Positions 10,167 to 20,663 of a stretch of 64,000 bases of DNA are shown here, piece by piece. Both the position numbers and the translations under genes were made by a program. Origin of the DNA: CBDFMG01 sp965221205 [NCBI: bacterium] (GTDB lineage: Bacteria; SM23-31); contig OZ244870.1 in assembly GCA_965221205.1 (NCBI GenBank), positions 3,348,001 to 3,412,000 on the forward strand, given 5' to 3'. Position 1 is the first letter of the stretch. The number at the start of each line of letters is the position of its first letter. The notes beneath the pieces are model-generated. The model searched no databases. It was not told the DNA's origin and saw only the letters and a program-made list of their open reading frames with translations.

Positions 10167-10408
10167 CCACAGTAATTCACTTTTTCCAAGTAGAAATTTT
10201 TAGAATTGTACAAACTTATAAAAGATAAAAAGCATAGCAGGGAAAACAAATAGAAAAGTTTCAAACCATTGTTTCAAACCATTGATAGATAAGAATATAT
10301 GTCGGAGTATTAACTTTTTACTTTCATTTTGGACATCTATGCATTATATTGACGCGCTGGTAATAGCCTTTGCGTTAAAATATTTTCTAACAACTTAAGA
10401 AAAGTATT

Positions 10409-10715
10409 ATGGTTGAACCCCTTGATCAGAGTGAAATTGATGATCTCTTAAATAGCACCGATGACTTTGATGATCCGGAGATTGACGATTTGGATGCTGA
10501 CGAATTGGATAAAAATATCCCGCGTAGAAAAATTACAAATTTTAGGACCCCTTGAAGAAAAACCGTACAGATTCAAATTCAGATATAAATCCCCGATTGT
10601 CAAAAGCAACAACTACCTCTTAAATCCTGATGAAGAATACGATCCAGAATCTTCACAGCCGGTTGTGCGCACTCTCAGTAATTACGCACACAATAAAAAA
10701 GCCCACGACGATTAA
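10409..10715 (+). pseudogene. Small acidic protein with FliM-like N-terminal motif, one frameshift
   Basis: ATG at 10409 gives VEPLDQSEIDDLLNS followed by a very acidic stretch (DDFDDPEIDDLDADELDK). L-x-Q-x-EID-x-LL is the consensus N-terminal segment of flagellar FliM/FliY that binds CheY. After an AGAAAAATT run near 10530 the frame shifts and continues RVEKLQILGPLEEKPYRFKFRYKSP...ARTLSNYAH-type sequence to TAA 10713-10715. The total is 307 nt, so one base is in excess. No SPOA domain is visible, so it is not FliM itself. Either a frameshift mutation or a sequence error. Function unknown. Confidence 0.55.
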
Positions 10716-10814
10716 GTACCAGCTTTGTTGAATTCTCTACTCTTGATTTTACTTCCTTATTCTTTCATGATACGCATAAACACTGTGTACTTCATTGTCA
10801 GATAACATTGTGCT

Positions 10815-11642
10815 TTAAAGTGAATTCTGCTTAAAGACAAGTTCTTGTGCGCGTCCGGCTGCTTTTATGACTGCTTTAATAAGTGTTACACGCAATTTCC
10901 CCTCTTCGAGCTCAAGCAGGCCGTCAATAGTACAGCCGGCAGGTGTTGTCACTTCATCTTTGAGAAGAGCAGGATGAGCTTTTGAATCGATTACTAATTG
11001 GGCAGTGCCAAGCATTGTCTGAGCAACTAATTGAGTAGAAATATTTCGGGGGATTCCAAGCTTCACGCCTGCTTCAGCGAGTGACTCAATCACTACGTAA
11101 AGAAATGCAGGACCACTTGCCGATAATCCTGTTGCTCCATCCATGAGATGCTCATCGAGGACAGCCGTTTCACCAACTGATTGAAAAATGGTTTCCGCTA
11201 TTTTTAAGTGCTTTTCTTTTGCGTATTTCCCCGGAGATATTGCTGTCATGCCCTTATTAATCGCACTGGCAATATTGGGCATTGAACGTATCACAGGATT
11301 CTTGCCATGTAACCTCTCTTCAACAAATCCGCAGGGAACTGAAGCAGCAATAGTAATAATAAGCTGATCCGGTGTCAGAAAATCAGAAAATTCCTTTAAG
11401 GCTTTTTCCATATTCTGCGGTTTTACTGCCACAATAATAATATCACTGCCTTGAATAAGCTTTTTATTATCGAGTGAAATATCTATGCTTACCCGCTCAC
11501 GTACCCGTGCAATAGATTTTCTATGAGCAACGGTACCGGCAATTGTGACACCTTTAAATGCCTTTTGTTTAACCATGCCTTTGACCAATGCTTCGCCCAT
11601 CTTCCCTACTCCGACTACTGCAAGCTTTTTCCCTTTAAGCAT
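10815..11642 (-). CDS. proC: Pyrroline-5-carboxylate reductase
   Basis: 275 residues. N-terminal Rossmann fold KLAVVGVGKMGEALVKG (GxGxMG) binds NAD(P)H; DIIIVAVKP follows; the C-terminal dimerisation domain has GLSASGPAFLYVVIESLAEAGVKLG and DEVTTPAGCTIDGLLELE, the P5CR signature. It catalyses the last step of proline synthesis, reducing 1-pyrroline-5-carboxylate to L-proline in the cytosol. Normal length and intact. It is the last gene of a minus-strand amino-acid group (thrC, cysO-like, lysC, asd, proC), 129 nt after asd, so it may have its own promoter. Confidence 0.96.
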   Translation of the reverse strand: MLKGKKLAVVGVGKMGEALVKGMVKQKAFKGVTIAGTVAHRKSIARVRERVSIDISLDNKKLIQGSDIIIVAVKPQNMEKALKEFSDFLTPDQLIITIAASVPCGFVEERLHGKNPVIRSMPNIASAINKGMTAISPGKYAKEKHLKIAETIFQSVGETAVLDEHLMDGATGLSASGPAFLYVVIESLAEAGVKLGIPRNISTQLVAQTMLGTAQLVIDSKAHPALLKDEVTTPAGCTIDGLLELEEGKLRVTLIKAVIKAAGRAQELVFKQNSL

Positions 11643-11771
11643 AATGAAACTCCTTACCTGACGCTGCCTCTATATGATCAACATCTCTACTATTTTTATA
11701 CAATATTATTTTATTTCATTATTACAGAACATCTGTTATTCGATACTAAACGTATGTTCTCGATATCACTA

Positions 11772-12821
11772 TTAAATAAATCCTTTTGTTTTCAGTAGTT
11801 CTGCATTTAAAATTGCCGCACCTGCGGCACCACGAATGGTGTTGTGTCCCAATATAACAAATTTGTAATCCAGAAGCGGACACGGTCGAATCCTACCGAC
11901 AACGGAAACCATACCGTTGCCGAGATTACGATCGAGACGGGGCTGAGGTCGGTCGGCATCGAGAAGTAAGATAACCGGCCTGTCCGGTGCCGACGGAAGA
12001 TTCATATCCAGAAGCGGAGATGTATATTGAGAAAACGTATCTATTACCTCATTCTCATCAGGCGATCTTCCCAACTTAACCGATACAGCAATTGTATGAC
12101 CATCACTTACATTTACCCGTGTACATTGGGCACTTATTCCTATATCTGCGGGATGAATAGCAGCATCCTTGAATGATCCAAATATTTTCTGCGGTTCTGA
12201 TTCAATTTTGTCCTCTTCATTACCGATGTACGGGATCACGTTATCAATTATATCCATTGAAGATACGCCCGACTGACCGGCACCTGACAGTGCTTGTAGC
12301 GATGTGCTTTGAATCTTTTCAATCCCGAATGTCTGTTCGATGGGAGCCAGTCCCAGCACTAGGGTGATGGTTGTACAGTTTGGGTTTGTTGCGATAAATC
12401 CTTTTTCATAATTTCGCTGTTTTTGCTGAAGAGGGATTATATCACAGTGATCCGCATTGATTTCCGGTACCAGAAGAGGCACATCCTGAACCATTCTGAA
12501 ATTGCTTGAGTTACTAATGACCGGATATCCGACTTTTGCAAATGTCTCTTCTACTTCTCTCGCCATGCTTGAGGAAAGGCTGGAAAAAACAAAATCACAA
12601 TCCAACTTTGGTTCGACAGGATGAACTTTCAAATTTTTCAATCTCTCCGGCATAAGCGTAGATAGGCGCCAGAGACATGCTTCTTCATAGACTTTGCCGA
12701 CCGATCTGTCTGATGCGGCTAAGGCAGTAATTTCAAACCATGGATGATTTTCCAATAATTGGGCAAACCGCTGCCCGACAAAGCCGGTGGCGCCAAGGAT
12801 GCCAACTTTTATTTTATCCAT
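11772..12821 (-). CDS. asd: Aspartate-semialdehyde dehydrogenase, archaeal/fungal type
   Basis: 349 residues. N-terminal [14 protein letters not shown] binds NADP; the catalytic Cys is in ATNPNCTTI; the substrate/active-site His region is AIHPADIG...[11 protein letters not shown]; the C-terminal [19 protein letters not shown] is diagnostic of the archaeal/fungal class and differs from the usual bacterial class. It reduces aspartyl phosphate to aspartate semialdehyde for lysine, threonine and methionine. Its ATG overlaps the lysC stop (TAATG), indicating translational coupling. Intact. Confidence 0.95.
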   Translation of the reverse strand: MDKIKVGILGATGFVGQRFAQLLENHPWFEITALAASDRSVGKVYEEACLWRLSTLMPERLKNLKVHPVEPKLDCDFVFSSLSSSMAREVEETFAKVGYPVISNSSNFRMVQDVPLLVPEINADHCDIIPLQQKQRNYEKGFIATNPNCTTITLVLGLAPIEQTFGIEKIQSTSLQALSGAGQSGVSSMDIIDNVIPYIGNEEDKIESEPQKIFGSFKDAAIHPADIGISAQCTRVNVSDGHTIAVSVKLGRSPDENEVIDTFSQYTSPLLDMNLPSAPDRPVILLLDADRPQPRLDRNLGNGMVSVVGRIRPCPLLDYKFVILGHNTIRGAAGAAILNAELLKTKGFI

Positions 12822-14050
12822 TATAACATTCGACGATTAAGTTTTTCAAGTTTAAATGCTTTATGCAATTTAACAATCGCAGTATCGGCATGTTTTTCCT
12901 CTATAACACAGGCTACACGAATATGTGATGAACTGATAAGATCAATATTAATCTTATTTTTCGCCAACGTTCGGAACATCTTTGCAGCAACACCTGATGT
13001 ACTTGCTATACCTGAGCCAACAATTGAAACTTCTGCCATATCTGCAACACTGGAAACACGGCCGGTATTAATTTTTCCTGAGAGCTCTTCCAAGGTTTTG
13101 ACGACTTTATCTTTATCGTCTCTCGAAACAAGCATAGCAATATCTGATAACTTTCCGTCGCTCACACCCTGAATAATAAGTTGAATATTTACTTCGGATT
13201 GGGAAATTTCTCCGAAAATTTTGCTTGCGATTCCCGGTGAATCGGGAACCTGATGGATTGTGACTTTAGCAATTTCTTTATCTGCTGTCACACCGGTTAT
13301 GGTTGCCGCCTCTAACATGTTACCCTCAATTATGGTTGTCCCGGTACCGGGAGAATGTGCTGGTTTTACTATCATCGGAATGCCGAACTTCATAACAATT
13401 TCTACCGAGCGCGGATGGAGTACCTGCGCACCGCTCCCTGCGAGTTCCAGCATTTCTTCATACGAGATGCAGTCGAGCTTCACTGCATCCGGCACCATTT
13501 TGGGGTTTGCCGTATATACCCCATCGACATCTGTGCAAATTTCGCAACACTCAGCTTGAAGCGCTGCTGCCAATGCTGCACCTGTTGTGTCGGATCCTCC
13601 TCGTCCCAGTGTTGTGATTTCAGCACCTCGGCCAACACCCTGAAATCCGGCAATAATGACAATATAGGAGTCATTCAGTAATTTAAGAATACGGTCAACA
13701 TTGATTTTCTTTATCTTAGCTCTGCTGTGCTGGTTGTTTGTAATAATACCGCTTTGCATACCGTTCAGTGACATAGCGCGACCGCCTATATCCTGAATTG
13801 CCATGGACAGCAGGGCTATTGAAACTTGCTCACCAGTAGAAAGAAGCATGTCTACTTCCCGCTGTGGCGGATTACTCGTAATCTCTGCAGCCAGTTCCAC
13901 GAGTCTGTCGGTTGTATTGCCAACTGCAGACACAACAACCGCAATGGCTTTCCCTGTTTTCTGACGGTCGATAAGCTTTCGGGCAATATTTTTTATCTTA
14001 TCAGGAGTACTGAGTGAGCTACCCCCATATTTTTGAACTACTATCTCCAC
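12821..14050 (-). CDS. lysC: Aspartate kinase
   Basis: 409 residues. The N-terminal kinase domain begins VVQKYGGSSLSTPDKI (KYGGSS signature), contains GRGGSDTTGAALAAAL (aspartate/ATP site) and CEICTDVDGVYTANPK. Two C-terminal ACT domains follow (about residues 265-405; KVTIHQVPDSPGIASKIF and VSIVGSGIASTSGVAAKMF) for allosteric feedback by pathway amino acids. It catalyses the first step of the aspartate family, aspartate to aspartyl phosphate. It is coupled to asd by a 1-nt overlap. Monofunctional, without a homoserine dehydrogenase fusion. Confidence 0.96.
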   Translation of the reverse strand: MEIVVQKYGGSSLSTPDKIKNIARKLIDRQKTGKAIAVVVSAVGNTTDRLVELAAEITSNPPQREVDMLLSTGEQVSIALLSMAIQDIGGRAMSLNGMQSGIITNNQHSRAKIKKINVDRILKLLNDSYIVIIAGFQGVGRGAEITTLGRGGSDTTGAALAAALQAECCEICTDVDGVYTANPKMVPDAVKLDCISYEEMLELAGSGAQVLHPRSVEIVMKFGIPMIVKPAHSPGTGTTIIEGNMLEAATITGVTADKEIAKVTIHQVPDSPGIASKIFGEISQSEVNIQLIIQGVSDGKLSDIAMLVSRDDKDKVVKTLEELSGKINTGRVSSVADMAEVSIVGSGIASTSGVAAKMFRTLAKNKINIDLISSSHIRVACVIEEKHADTAIVKLHKAFKLEKLNRRML

Positions 14051-14167
14051 CGTCTTATCCGTTCATCACATTTATTTATTTCATATTCTCGGTTTCACAT
14101 CACTATCAATACATAATATACTATGAATCGATATCAATACGGCAGCAATGTAGGAAAACAACTTTTT

Positions 14168-14443
14168 TTATCCGCCTGCAATAGCTGGTATTATCGACAA
14201 AGTATCACCATCAGAAACCGGAGTGTCTTTTCCGTTTTTAAATCGAACATCCTCATCGTTTAAATAGAGATTAACAAATCTTCTGATTTCTCCTTTTTCA
14301 TCGCAGAGACGGTCACCAAACTCAGGAAACAGCTGACGAAGATTGCCTACCACATCGCCAACGGTTTTACCCTGAGCCTCTACAGATTTATTATTATCGG
14401 TGAGTTTTCTCATAGGCGTCGGAATTCTCACGGTAACTGCCAT
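14168..14443 (-). CDS. MoaD/ThiS-family sulfur carrier protein, CysO-like
   Basis: 91 residues, beta-grasp fold, ending in Gly-Gly (IIPAIAGG) as needed for adenylation and thiocarboxylation by an E1-like enzyme. RFVNLYLNDEDVRF and DGDTLSIIPAIAGG closely recall mycobacterial CysO, which donates sulfide from its C-terminal thiocarboxylate to make cysteine. Here it sits 11 nt downstream of a threonine synthase gene instead of cysM, and no Mec-type JAMM protease or E1 is adjacent. It may serve cysteine, homocysteine or molybdopterin synthesis; context favours sulfur amino acids. Confidence 0.85.
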   Translation of the reverse strand: MAVTVRIPTPMRKLTDNNKSVEAQGKTVGDVVGNLRQLFPEFGDRLCDEKGEIRRFVNLYLNDEDVRFKNGKDTPVSDGDTLSIIPAIAGG

Positions 14444-14454
14444 ATTTATTCTCC

Positions 14455-15705
14455 TTAGTTTGCTCCGTTAATACTTAAAAATTGTTCGAAATCATCAAGG
14501 TTCGGCTTAATTCTCTGTAATGAGTGATTTTCACTTTTCAACGTTGCCAATGTTTTCATTCCGCTGCCGGTAATGCAGAGAACTACCGAATCATTATGCG
14601 AAATCTTCCCGAGATCGCGTAGCCGTTTGGCCGTGCTCACAACTACGCCGCCTGCTGGCTCTGACAATATTCCTTCACACTCCGCAAGTAGTTTTACTCC
14701 ATTCATTACTTCATCACCATCCGGATTCTCACCCCACCCTCCGGAATCTCTGATAGCTTTCAACGCATAATAACCGTCTCCCGGATCACCGACAGCAAGA
14801 GAAGTGACGATTGCGTCGGGTTTCTCCACCGGAGTAACGGAATCGGTACTATTCTTCAGTGCATTTATAACCGGAGAACATCCTTGAGGCTGCGCGCCGT
14901 GAATTCTAATGTGGTTTTCCTCTACAAATCCAAGCGTTTTCAATTCTTCAAAAGCTTTGTGTAATTTCACAAGCAGTGCGCCACTCGCGATTGGCGCTAT
15001 GACATGGCCAGGAAGTTTCCAACCGAGCTGCTCTGCAATTTCATAGCCGATTGTTTTTGAACCTTCAGTATAGAAGGGGCGAAAATTGATATTCACAAAT
15101 GCCCACTCATACTGGTCAACAATTTCGGAACAGAGTCTGTTGACGTCATCATACGTACCGTCAACAGCTACAATCCTCGAGTTGTAAACGTTTAATAGAC
15201 TATCACTATCCCCAATATAATCACCGGGGACAAAAACAAAACTGTTCATTCCACACACCGCTCCATACGCTGCTACAGAATGAGCAAGGTTGCCTGTGCT
15301 GGAACAAGCTATCGTTTGATATCCAAACTCCCTCGCACTCTCAATTGCTGTCCCGACAACCCTGTCTTTAAACGAATACGAATAGCAATTCACCGTATCG
15401 TTCTTAATCCAAACTTCTTTTATACCCAGTTTATGCGCCAGATGATCCGCATTTACAAGTGGCGTATACCCTACCGGCAACTCATAAACCGGTTCGGATA
15501 CAGGCAACAATTCCCTGAAACGCCACATCGTAGGCTGTCGCTCTGAAATCTTTTCTTGTGTAATAAACGATTTGATTTTATCGTAATCGTAGGCTATCTC
15601 AAGCGGCCCAAAACAATACTCGCAAATATAAGCCGGTTGTTTTGGATAGCGCTGACCGCATTCAATACAACACAAACCTTCACAATAAGAATCTTTAGTA
15701 GCCAT
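14455..15705 (-). CDS. thrC: Threonine synthase (PLP-dependent)
   Basis: About 416 residues from ATG 15705 (an in-frame GTG at 15759 would add 18 residues without a better ribosome site). An N-terminal zinc ribbon CIECG...CEYC is followed by the fold-type II PLP domain: Lys in NCYSYSFKDRVV, the phosphate loop CSSTGNLAHSVAAYG, and PIASGALLVKLHKAF. It converts O-phosphohomoserine to threonine in the cytosol. First gene of the group with the CysO-like carrier, lysC and asd. Related enzymes use other beta/gamma-replacement substrates, so partnership with the sulfur carrier is possible but unproven. Confidence 0.9.
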   Translation of the reverse strand: MATKDSYCEGLCCIECGQRYPKQPAYICEYCFGPLEIAYDYDKIKSFITQEKISERQPTMWRFRELLPVSEPVYELPVGYTPLVNADHLAHKLGIKEVWIKNDTVNCYSYSFKDRVVGTAIESAREFGYQTIACSSTGNLAHSVAAYGAVCGMNSFVFVPGDYIGDSDSLLNVYNSRIVAVDGTYDDVNRLCSEIVDQYEWAFVNINFRPFYTEGSKTIGYEIAEQLGWKLPGHVIAPIASGALLVKLHKAFEELKTLGFVEENHIRIHGAQPQGCSPVINALKNSTDSVTPVEKPDAIVTSLAVGDPGDGYYALKAIRDSGGWGENPDGDEVMNGVKLLAECEGILSEPAGGVVVSTAKRLRDLGKISHNDSVVLCITGSGMKTLATLKSENHSLQRIKPNLDDFEQFLSINGAN

Positions 15706-15975
15706 ATGAATATATGCACAAAACTCGTTCGGTTTTAGAAAAACACTGTAGTTCCGCACACGGAAACAAAGTTTAATTTCAGATAAAAGAATTTAAACTA
15801 ACAAAATTACAAAAATATAGAGATAATGTCAAGATGGATATAATAGAATTAAGGATGTTAGTGATATACAAATCAACAGCCTAAATCTGCAGATATGGAC
15901 TTTTGATTTCAAGAAATATCCTTTGAAATTAAGGATTGGAGGTATGAAATTCACTTTTCAGATGTCCAATATAAG

Positions 15976-17070
15976 CTATAATACCGCACACGAAAGGGAA
16001 TAAATCGGAGGAAGCCATTGAGCAAGCACATCCCAAGAATCACCTTCATTCCGGCTGTACAATATTTGGCCCGTGCTTGTACCAACATAAATTCCACACG
16101 GATCACACGAATCAGCTGTCATGGCCTGCCTGAAAACATGGAGGTACGAGTGTTTGCCGGGGAGTCCGTTGTCGAGTTTTTCCCAATTACCGCCCCGGTT
16201 TTTACTGCGAAAGACAGCAAATTCCCCATTAACCGGACATCTGAAATCTGGTCCTTCTTCCGGGACAACGTAGATGGTATCCGGATCGTGCGGATGGATA
16301 GTAAGAGGAAAACCAAATCTTGACGGGAGTCCTTCGTTTATATCGATCCAGTCTCTGCCGCTATTTTCACTCCGGTATACGCCACAATGGTTCTGCTGGT
16401 ACAGCAACTCAGGTTTACCCGGATACGATTCCATATGGTGGACACATTGCCCCACATCAGGAAATTTTTCAGGTTGAAAATCAGCCAGAACACCCTTGTT
16501 TCTCGGTTCCCAAGTTGATCCTCCGTCTTCCGTGAAGAAAGCTCCAGCTGCCGATATCCCGACAGAAAGCTTTTGCGAATCAGTAGGATTGATACAGGCA
16601 GAATGAACCATCAAGCCACCGGCACCAGGCTGCCATTTGCCGCGGGATTCGTGGTTAGTCAATCCGCTTATTTCTTTCCATGTATTTCCATTATCATCTG
16701 AGCGAAATAAGGCTGCCGGATCGACTCCTGCATACAAAACATTCGGTGCCGCACTACCTCCCGTTTCAACACACCATATTCGCTTTACAGTATATTCTGA
16801 TTTATCGCCGAATTTCGGTTCAGATTCAGAGTTATTCCACGTTTCACCAAAATCAGTGCTTATTTTTATGTTCGATCCCCAAAATGGGGAATTTACACAC
16901 GCAAACAAACGTGTGCTATTTCGGGAGTCAACTATCAAGTGATTGACATCATCACCCTTGAGAAAAGGACCATGTAGTTCCCAATCTTTACGTTCAGGTG
17001 TCCCGGTAAACCTGAACGCACCTTTATGCGTTCCAACAAATAAATGGACCGATCTATGTGTTTGTGCCAT
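15976..17070 (-). CDS. BNR/sortilin-type beta-propeller protein, cytoplasmic
   Basis: 364 residues with no signal peptide. It has repeated Asp-box/BNR blocks (S-T-DFGETW, RSDDNGNTW, FTEDGGSTW, RSENSGRDW, RSKNRGGNW, SRNEGDSW), one per blade, as in exo-sialidase-like and VPS10-type propellers, with His-rich HMESYPGKPELLYQQNHCG in the middle. The whole sequence matches a conserved bacterial glycosyl-hydrolase-like family without proven activity. The stop is TAG. It lies just downstream of the decayed secreted BNR protein but lacks its sorting domain. Confidence 0.75.
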   Translation of the reverse strand: MAQTHRSVHLFVGTHKGAFRFTGTPERKDWELHGPFLKGDDVNHLIVDSRNSTRLFACVNSPFWGSNIKISTDFGETWNNSESEPKFGDKSEYTVKRIWCVETGGSAAPNVLYAGVDPAALFRSDDNGNTWKEISGLTNHESRGKWQPGAGGLMVHSACINPTDSQKLSVGISAAGAFFTEDGGSTWEPRNKGVLADFQPEKFPDVGQCVHHMESYPGKPELLYQQNHCGVYRSENSGRDWIDINEGLPSRFGFPLTIHPHDPDTIYVVPEEGPDFRCPVNGEFAVFRSKNRGGNWEKLDNGLPGKHSYLHVFRQAMTADSCDPCGIYVGTSTGQILYSRNEGDSWDVLAQWLPPIYSLSCAVL

Positions 17071-17109
17071 AATGACCTCAATGATTCTTACTGTATTAAT
17101 GAATTATAT

Positions 17110-19953
17110 TTACTTAACAAGAAGCATCTTCTTTATTGCAGTGAATTCTCTTAACTGCAGTCGATAAAAGTAGATTCCTGAAGCAAGCTTGATTCCGTTT
17201 TCGCTCCTACCATCGAATACAACCGAATGAGCACCGGACGAATGTTCTTCATTCGAAAACAGCGCTCTCACTTCCTGACCAAGCGCATTATAAATTGTCA
17301 GTGTTACCGGTGCAGCAGCCGGGAGAGTAAAGCGAATTGTGGTTTCGGGGTTAAATGGATTCGGATAATTTTGCTGAAGATCAAACTGTGAAGGAACCGC
17401 AGCGTCATTATCGTCAATTGAGGTTATCACCGTACTTTTGTAAACACCTCCGCCGTGGGTCACTACCACAACAGTTCCGTCAGAATCTCGGCCTGTTACC
17501 ATGTTCACAACAACATTGTCAATTGTTGAAGCACCTTCCTGTACCCAGTTTGTGTCATTCCCATTCAATTCGGTTGTCGAATAGAGTCCGGTACTCGTTG
17601 CGGCAAAATAAATTGGTCCGTGTTCAGAATTGCTTTGATGGATATATGCCCACCGCACAGAAGGTCCGTTTCCGTTGCCAAACAAATCATTAGGAAATTG
17701 TTCCAGATTACCACTGATATCATCCCATGATTGCCCGCCATTATTGCTATAGTACAGACTTCGTGTTTCATAGTTTGAATAGACTGCTATGATATTGTCA
17801 CCATCATTCGGATCAACAGCAATATTTGCGACATAGGGAATCCAGGAAATTCCAGGTGTTATATCGATAGGAGTAGGATCACTTTGATTCGCTCTATCGA
17901 TTTTAAAAATATTCCCTCATTGAGTTCCATAGTACAATCTGTTCGCTGGAACTTCCGTCATAGATAAGGCGGTAATAACTTCACCATCAATCTGTGCCTT
18001 GGTCATTTGACTCCAATTTACTTTCGTTGAATCTTGATTTCCTTCAGGAATACCAAAAACATTACTATTTCGCCAGAGCTCCTCTCCACGGGGTAAAAAC
18101 ATCATTGTATTATCATACGGATTCAAAACAAAAGGTGCAATAAGAAGAAATGTTTCCGGGTCATTACCTATATCAATTCTGGCATCAGAAATACTGTTAC
18201 CAGTTGTTGGATTAAGTTTTACTCTGAAAACCTGGCCATTCTGACGCGAAACATAATAGTGAACGCCATCATTTGCAATGGCATTGAAACTTCCGTCACC
18301 GGTCGCCACTTCTACCCAAGAATCGAATGGATTATCAGAATTAAAGAAATAGGTGCCATTATCCTGCATTCCCCCAACAATGATATTCGTGAAGTTATTG
18401 TCATCTGTCGAGCGATTTAATGCAATCGTATAAAACTGTGTTGTATAGTATCCTTGATTCAGCGTAGTCTACATAGATCTCGCACTCGATGAAAGACTGT
18501 TTGATGTCTAGAACATGCCTCCACCCGTAGCAACATACATGATTGAAGGATTTGACGGCGAGAAAATAACGTCGTGAATATCGGGATGGTGATTCACCAG
18601 TTTCGAAAAATCATTTTTAAACGGATCATATCCTCCAATCCACGTGGTGATTGCAATTGTACTATGGAACTCAATACGGTATAGATTTGTCCCGCCGACA
18701 AAGACAACATCTGGATTATCCGGTTTTACTTTTATAACCAGATCGTATGAACCCTGAGAATCGAAATTTCCGGCAACACCACCGAATTCAGGCAGATTAT
18801 CTGATCGGTTTTCCCAACCTCCACCACCACCAGAGCCATCTCCGGAAACGTAGGTGTATTTCCATAAACTGTGTCCAAGTTTTTCAAATCCGGGTTTCTC
18901 CGCAAGAAAATAGACTTTATTCTCATCCGAAGGAGCAATACCAATGCGTTTATAAATAGCAGGGAAGCCAATAGGTGTTATTTCAGTCCATGTTTCCCCG
19001 TCTTTCGAACGCCAAATTCCCTAGTCTCCTCCGAACCAACTCAATGTGGCATAGACTACACCTTCTGATCAGAAAGAAACAAATCGCCGCCACTCCGTTT
19101 TATTTCCCAATTCACACCGCCATCATTGCTCTTCCGAATGGAGTTATAGGTCGCTGCATAGACAACATCCTCGGATAAACTCCTTGATGGATCGACAACA
19201 ATTCTCCAGATTCCAGATAAAGTCAAATTCAGAATCAAATCTATGTGGTGTACCGGAAGCTGTCGGTATAAGCTGATTCCAAGCAAATTCCCCGTCCACC
19301 GATTTAAAGATGCCGTCACCAAGAAAAAGGCCATTACCACTGAAATCATTTGCAGAGTTTCCGTAAAATTCGCCGGTACCGAAATACCAGATATTGGTTT
19401 TACCCGGCCGTGGGTCTTGTGCTATCATTGTCACACTATGAAGATCGGCAGGATTGGTCATTTCTACCCAATACCCGAAAGAATACCCTATTTCCAAATC
19501 TTGCAATAGATTATAGTAGCGCCACACTCCACCCGATACTCCGCCGGCAAGGAGTGTTCCTTCAGAAGGGTCGGACACATCGAGCACCACCGCCCGTGTC
19601 CTGCCGCCGAGATTAAACGGTCCGACGCGTTCCCACTCAAACACCTGCGATGCAAACGGATTGGCACTTTTATTCAGCCCCTGCCGGATCGCGCTTTCCT
19701 TAGACGGAATCGATTTCGCAAACGCAAGCTCTCTCGATCGGATTTTCTGCGGGATAGTTCTTGTAACCGGTGACCGCAACCGGTTCCATTCATACAGGGC
19801 TCTGGCGTGGGGATCTTCTTTTGTCCCGATTGCCGACGGAATATTTATCTGTTTATCAACCTGATTTTCTTGTGAAAAGTAACTCCGGAACGCAAATATA
19901 CAGACAATACCAACTGTCAGGGGAACTACTACTCTTTTAAAATCTATCGACAT
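17110..19953 (-). pseudogene. Large secreted BNR/VPS10-type protein with type IX sorting domain, decayed
   Basis: Start ATG 19953 with an uncleaved or signal segment (VVVPLTVGIVCIFAF) and the mature N-terminus FEWERVGPFNLGGRTRAVV. BNR blades follow (KSNDGGVNW, RSKDGETW, YYSNNGGQSWDD). The C-terminus has QNYPNPFNPETTIRFTL and GIYFYRLQLREFTAIKKMLLVK, the classic type IX/FlgD-like sorting module. About 945 codons are interrupted by frameshifts near 19210 and 19065, TAG at about 19022, TAGs near 18512 and 18470, and TGA at about 17919 (YGTQ-stop-GNIFK). A former exported adhesin or enzyme, now inactive. Confidence 0.85.
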
Positions 19954-20129
19954 TACAGCACCTTTTGCCTTATAAAATTTATATCATCACTATGCTCTAT
20001 CACTTACGTACCAACAAAACAGCAACATTATTCCGATTGTAGTTCTGGTATTTTTGTTACCCCTTAATTTTTGAAATGTTCCTGGTTTGAATCATCATCC
20101 GTGCAGTGTCACATCATACAAACAACGGC

Positions 20130-20645
20130 TTATTGTAATTCGTAGCCGTAAATTATGTACAAGACCTTTTCTCCACGCTCAGGCTGAAATGCCAGACGTG
20201 ATTCAATATCTGCACGGAACCGGGAACCGACCGATAGTCCCGGATAGTCCTTTTTTAAATCTGGGAACCTTGTGTTTGTGGGCATGAGGGTGAATGGGGA
20301 AAAAACCGGAATTTCCGATCCTTTGGCGAGCGGTCTGCCAAACGCAGCGCCATACCCCAAAACCGATTCAATTCTTATTGTCGCCCAGCATGGTTCCCGA
20401 GAACAGGGTCCAGAAAGATCCGATGTTTCTGTAATATCGTGTATATTTGTAACAACGCCAATAATCCTGCCGTGATTAGGGGGAATCGGTGCTGCCGCAC
20501 TATACGGAGAAACACGAGTTGCTGATTCAGATGCAGAAGCTGTTTGTTCTGCCTCCGATGTACCGTTACTCTTTGAGCCACACGCACTGAATACAGCAAC
20601 AAGGACTGCCGAAACAACCATTTTTATGGAAAAATGGCTTTGCAT
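20130..20645 (-). CDS. Putative lipoprotein of unknown function
   Basis: 171 residues from ATG 20645, chosen because TTGGAG lies 5 nt upstream; a GTG two codons earlier is also open. The signal peptide ends with a lipobox (VFSAC), so it should be lipid-anchored. A Ser/Thr/Ala-rich linker (GTSEAEQTASASES) precedes a domain beginning GRIIGVVTNIHDITE and ending EKVLYIIYGYEL. Two cysteines in GPCSREPCW could form a disulfide. No family recognised. Adjacent genes do not suggest a role. Confidence 0.7.
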   Translation of the reverse strand: MQSHFSIKMVVSAVLVAVFSACGSKSNGTSEAEQTASASESATRVSPYSAAAPIPPNHGRIIGVVTNIHDITETSDLSGPCSREPCWATIRIESVLGYGAAFGRPLAKGSEIPVFSPFTLMPTNTRFPDLKKDYPGLSVGSRFRADIESRLAFQPERGEKVLYIIYGYELQ

Positions 20646-20663
20646 AGACACTCCAACTATTAT

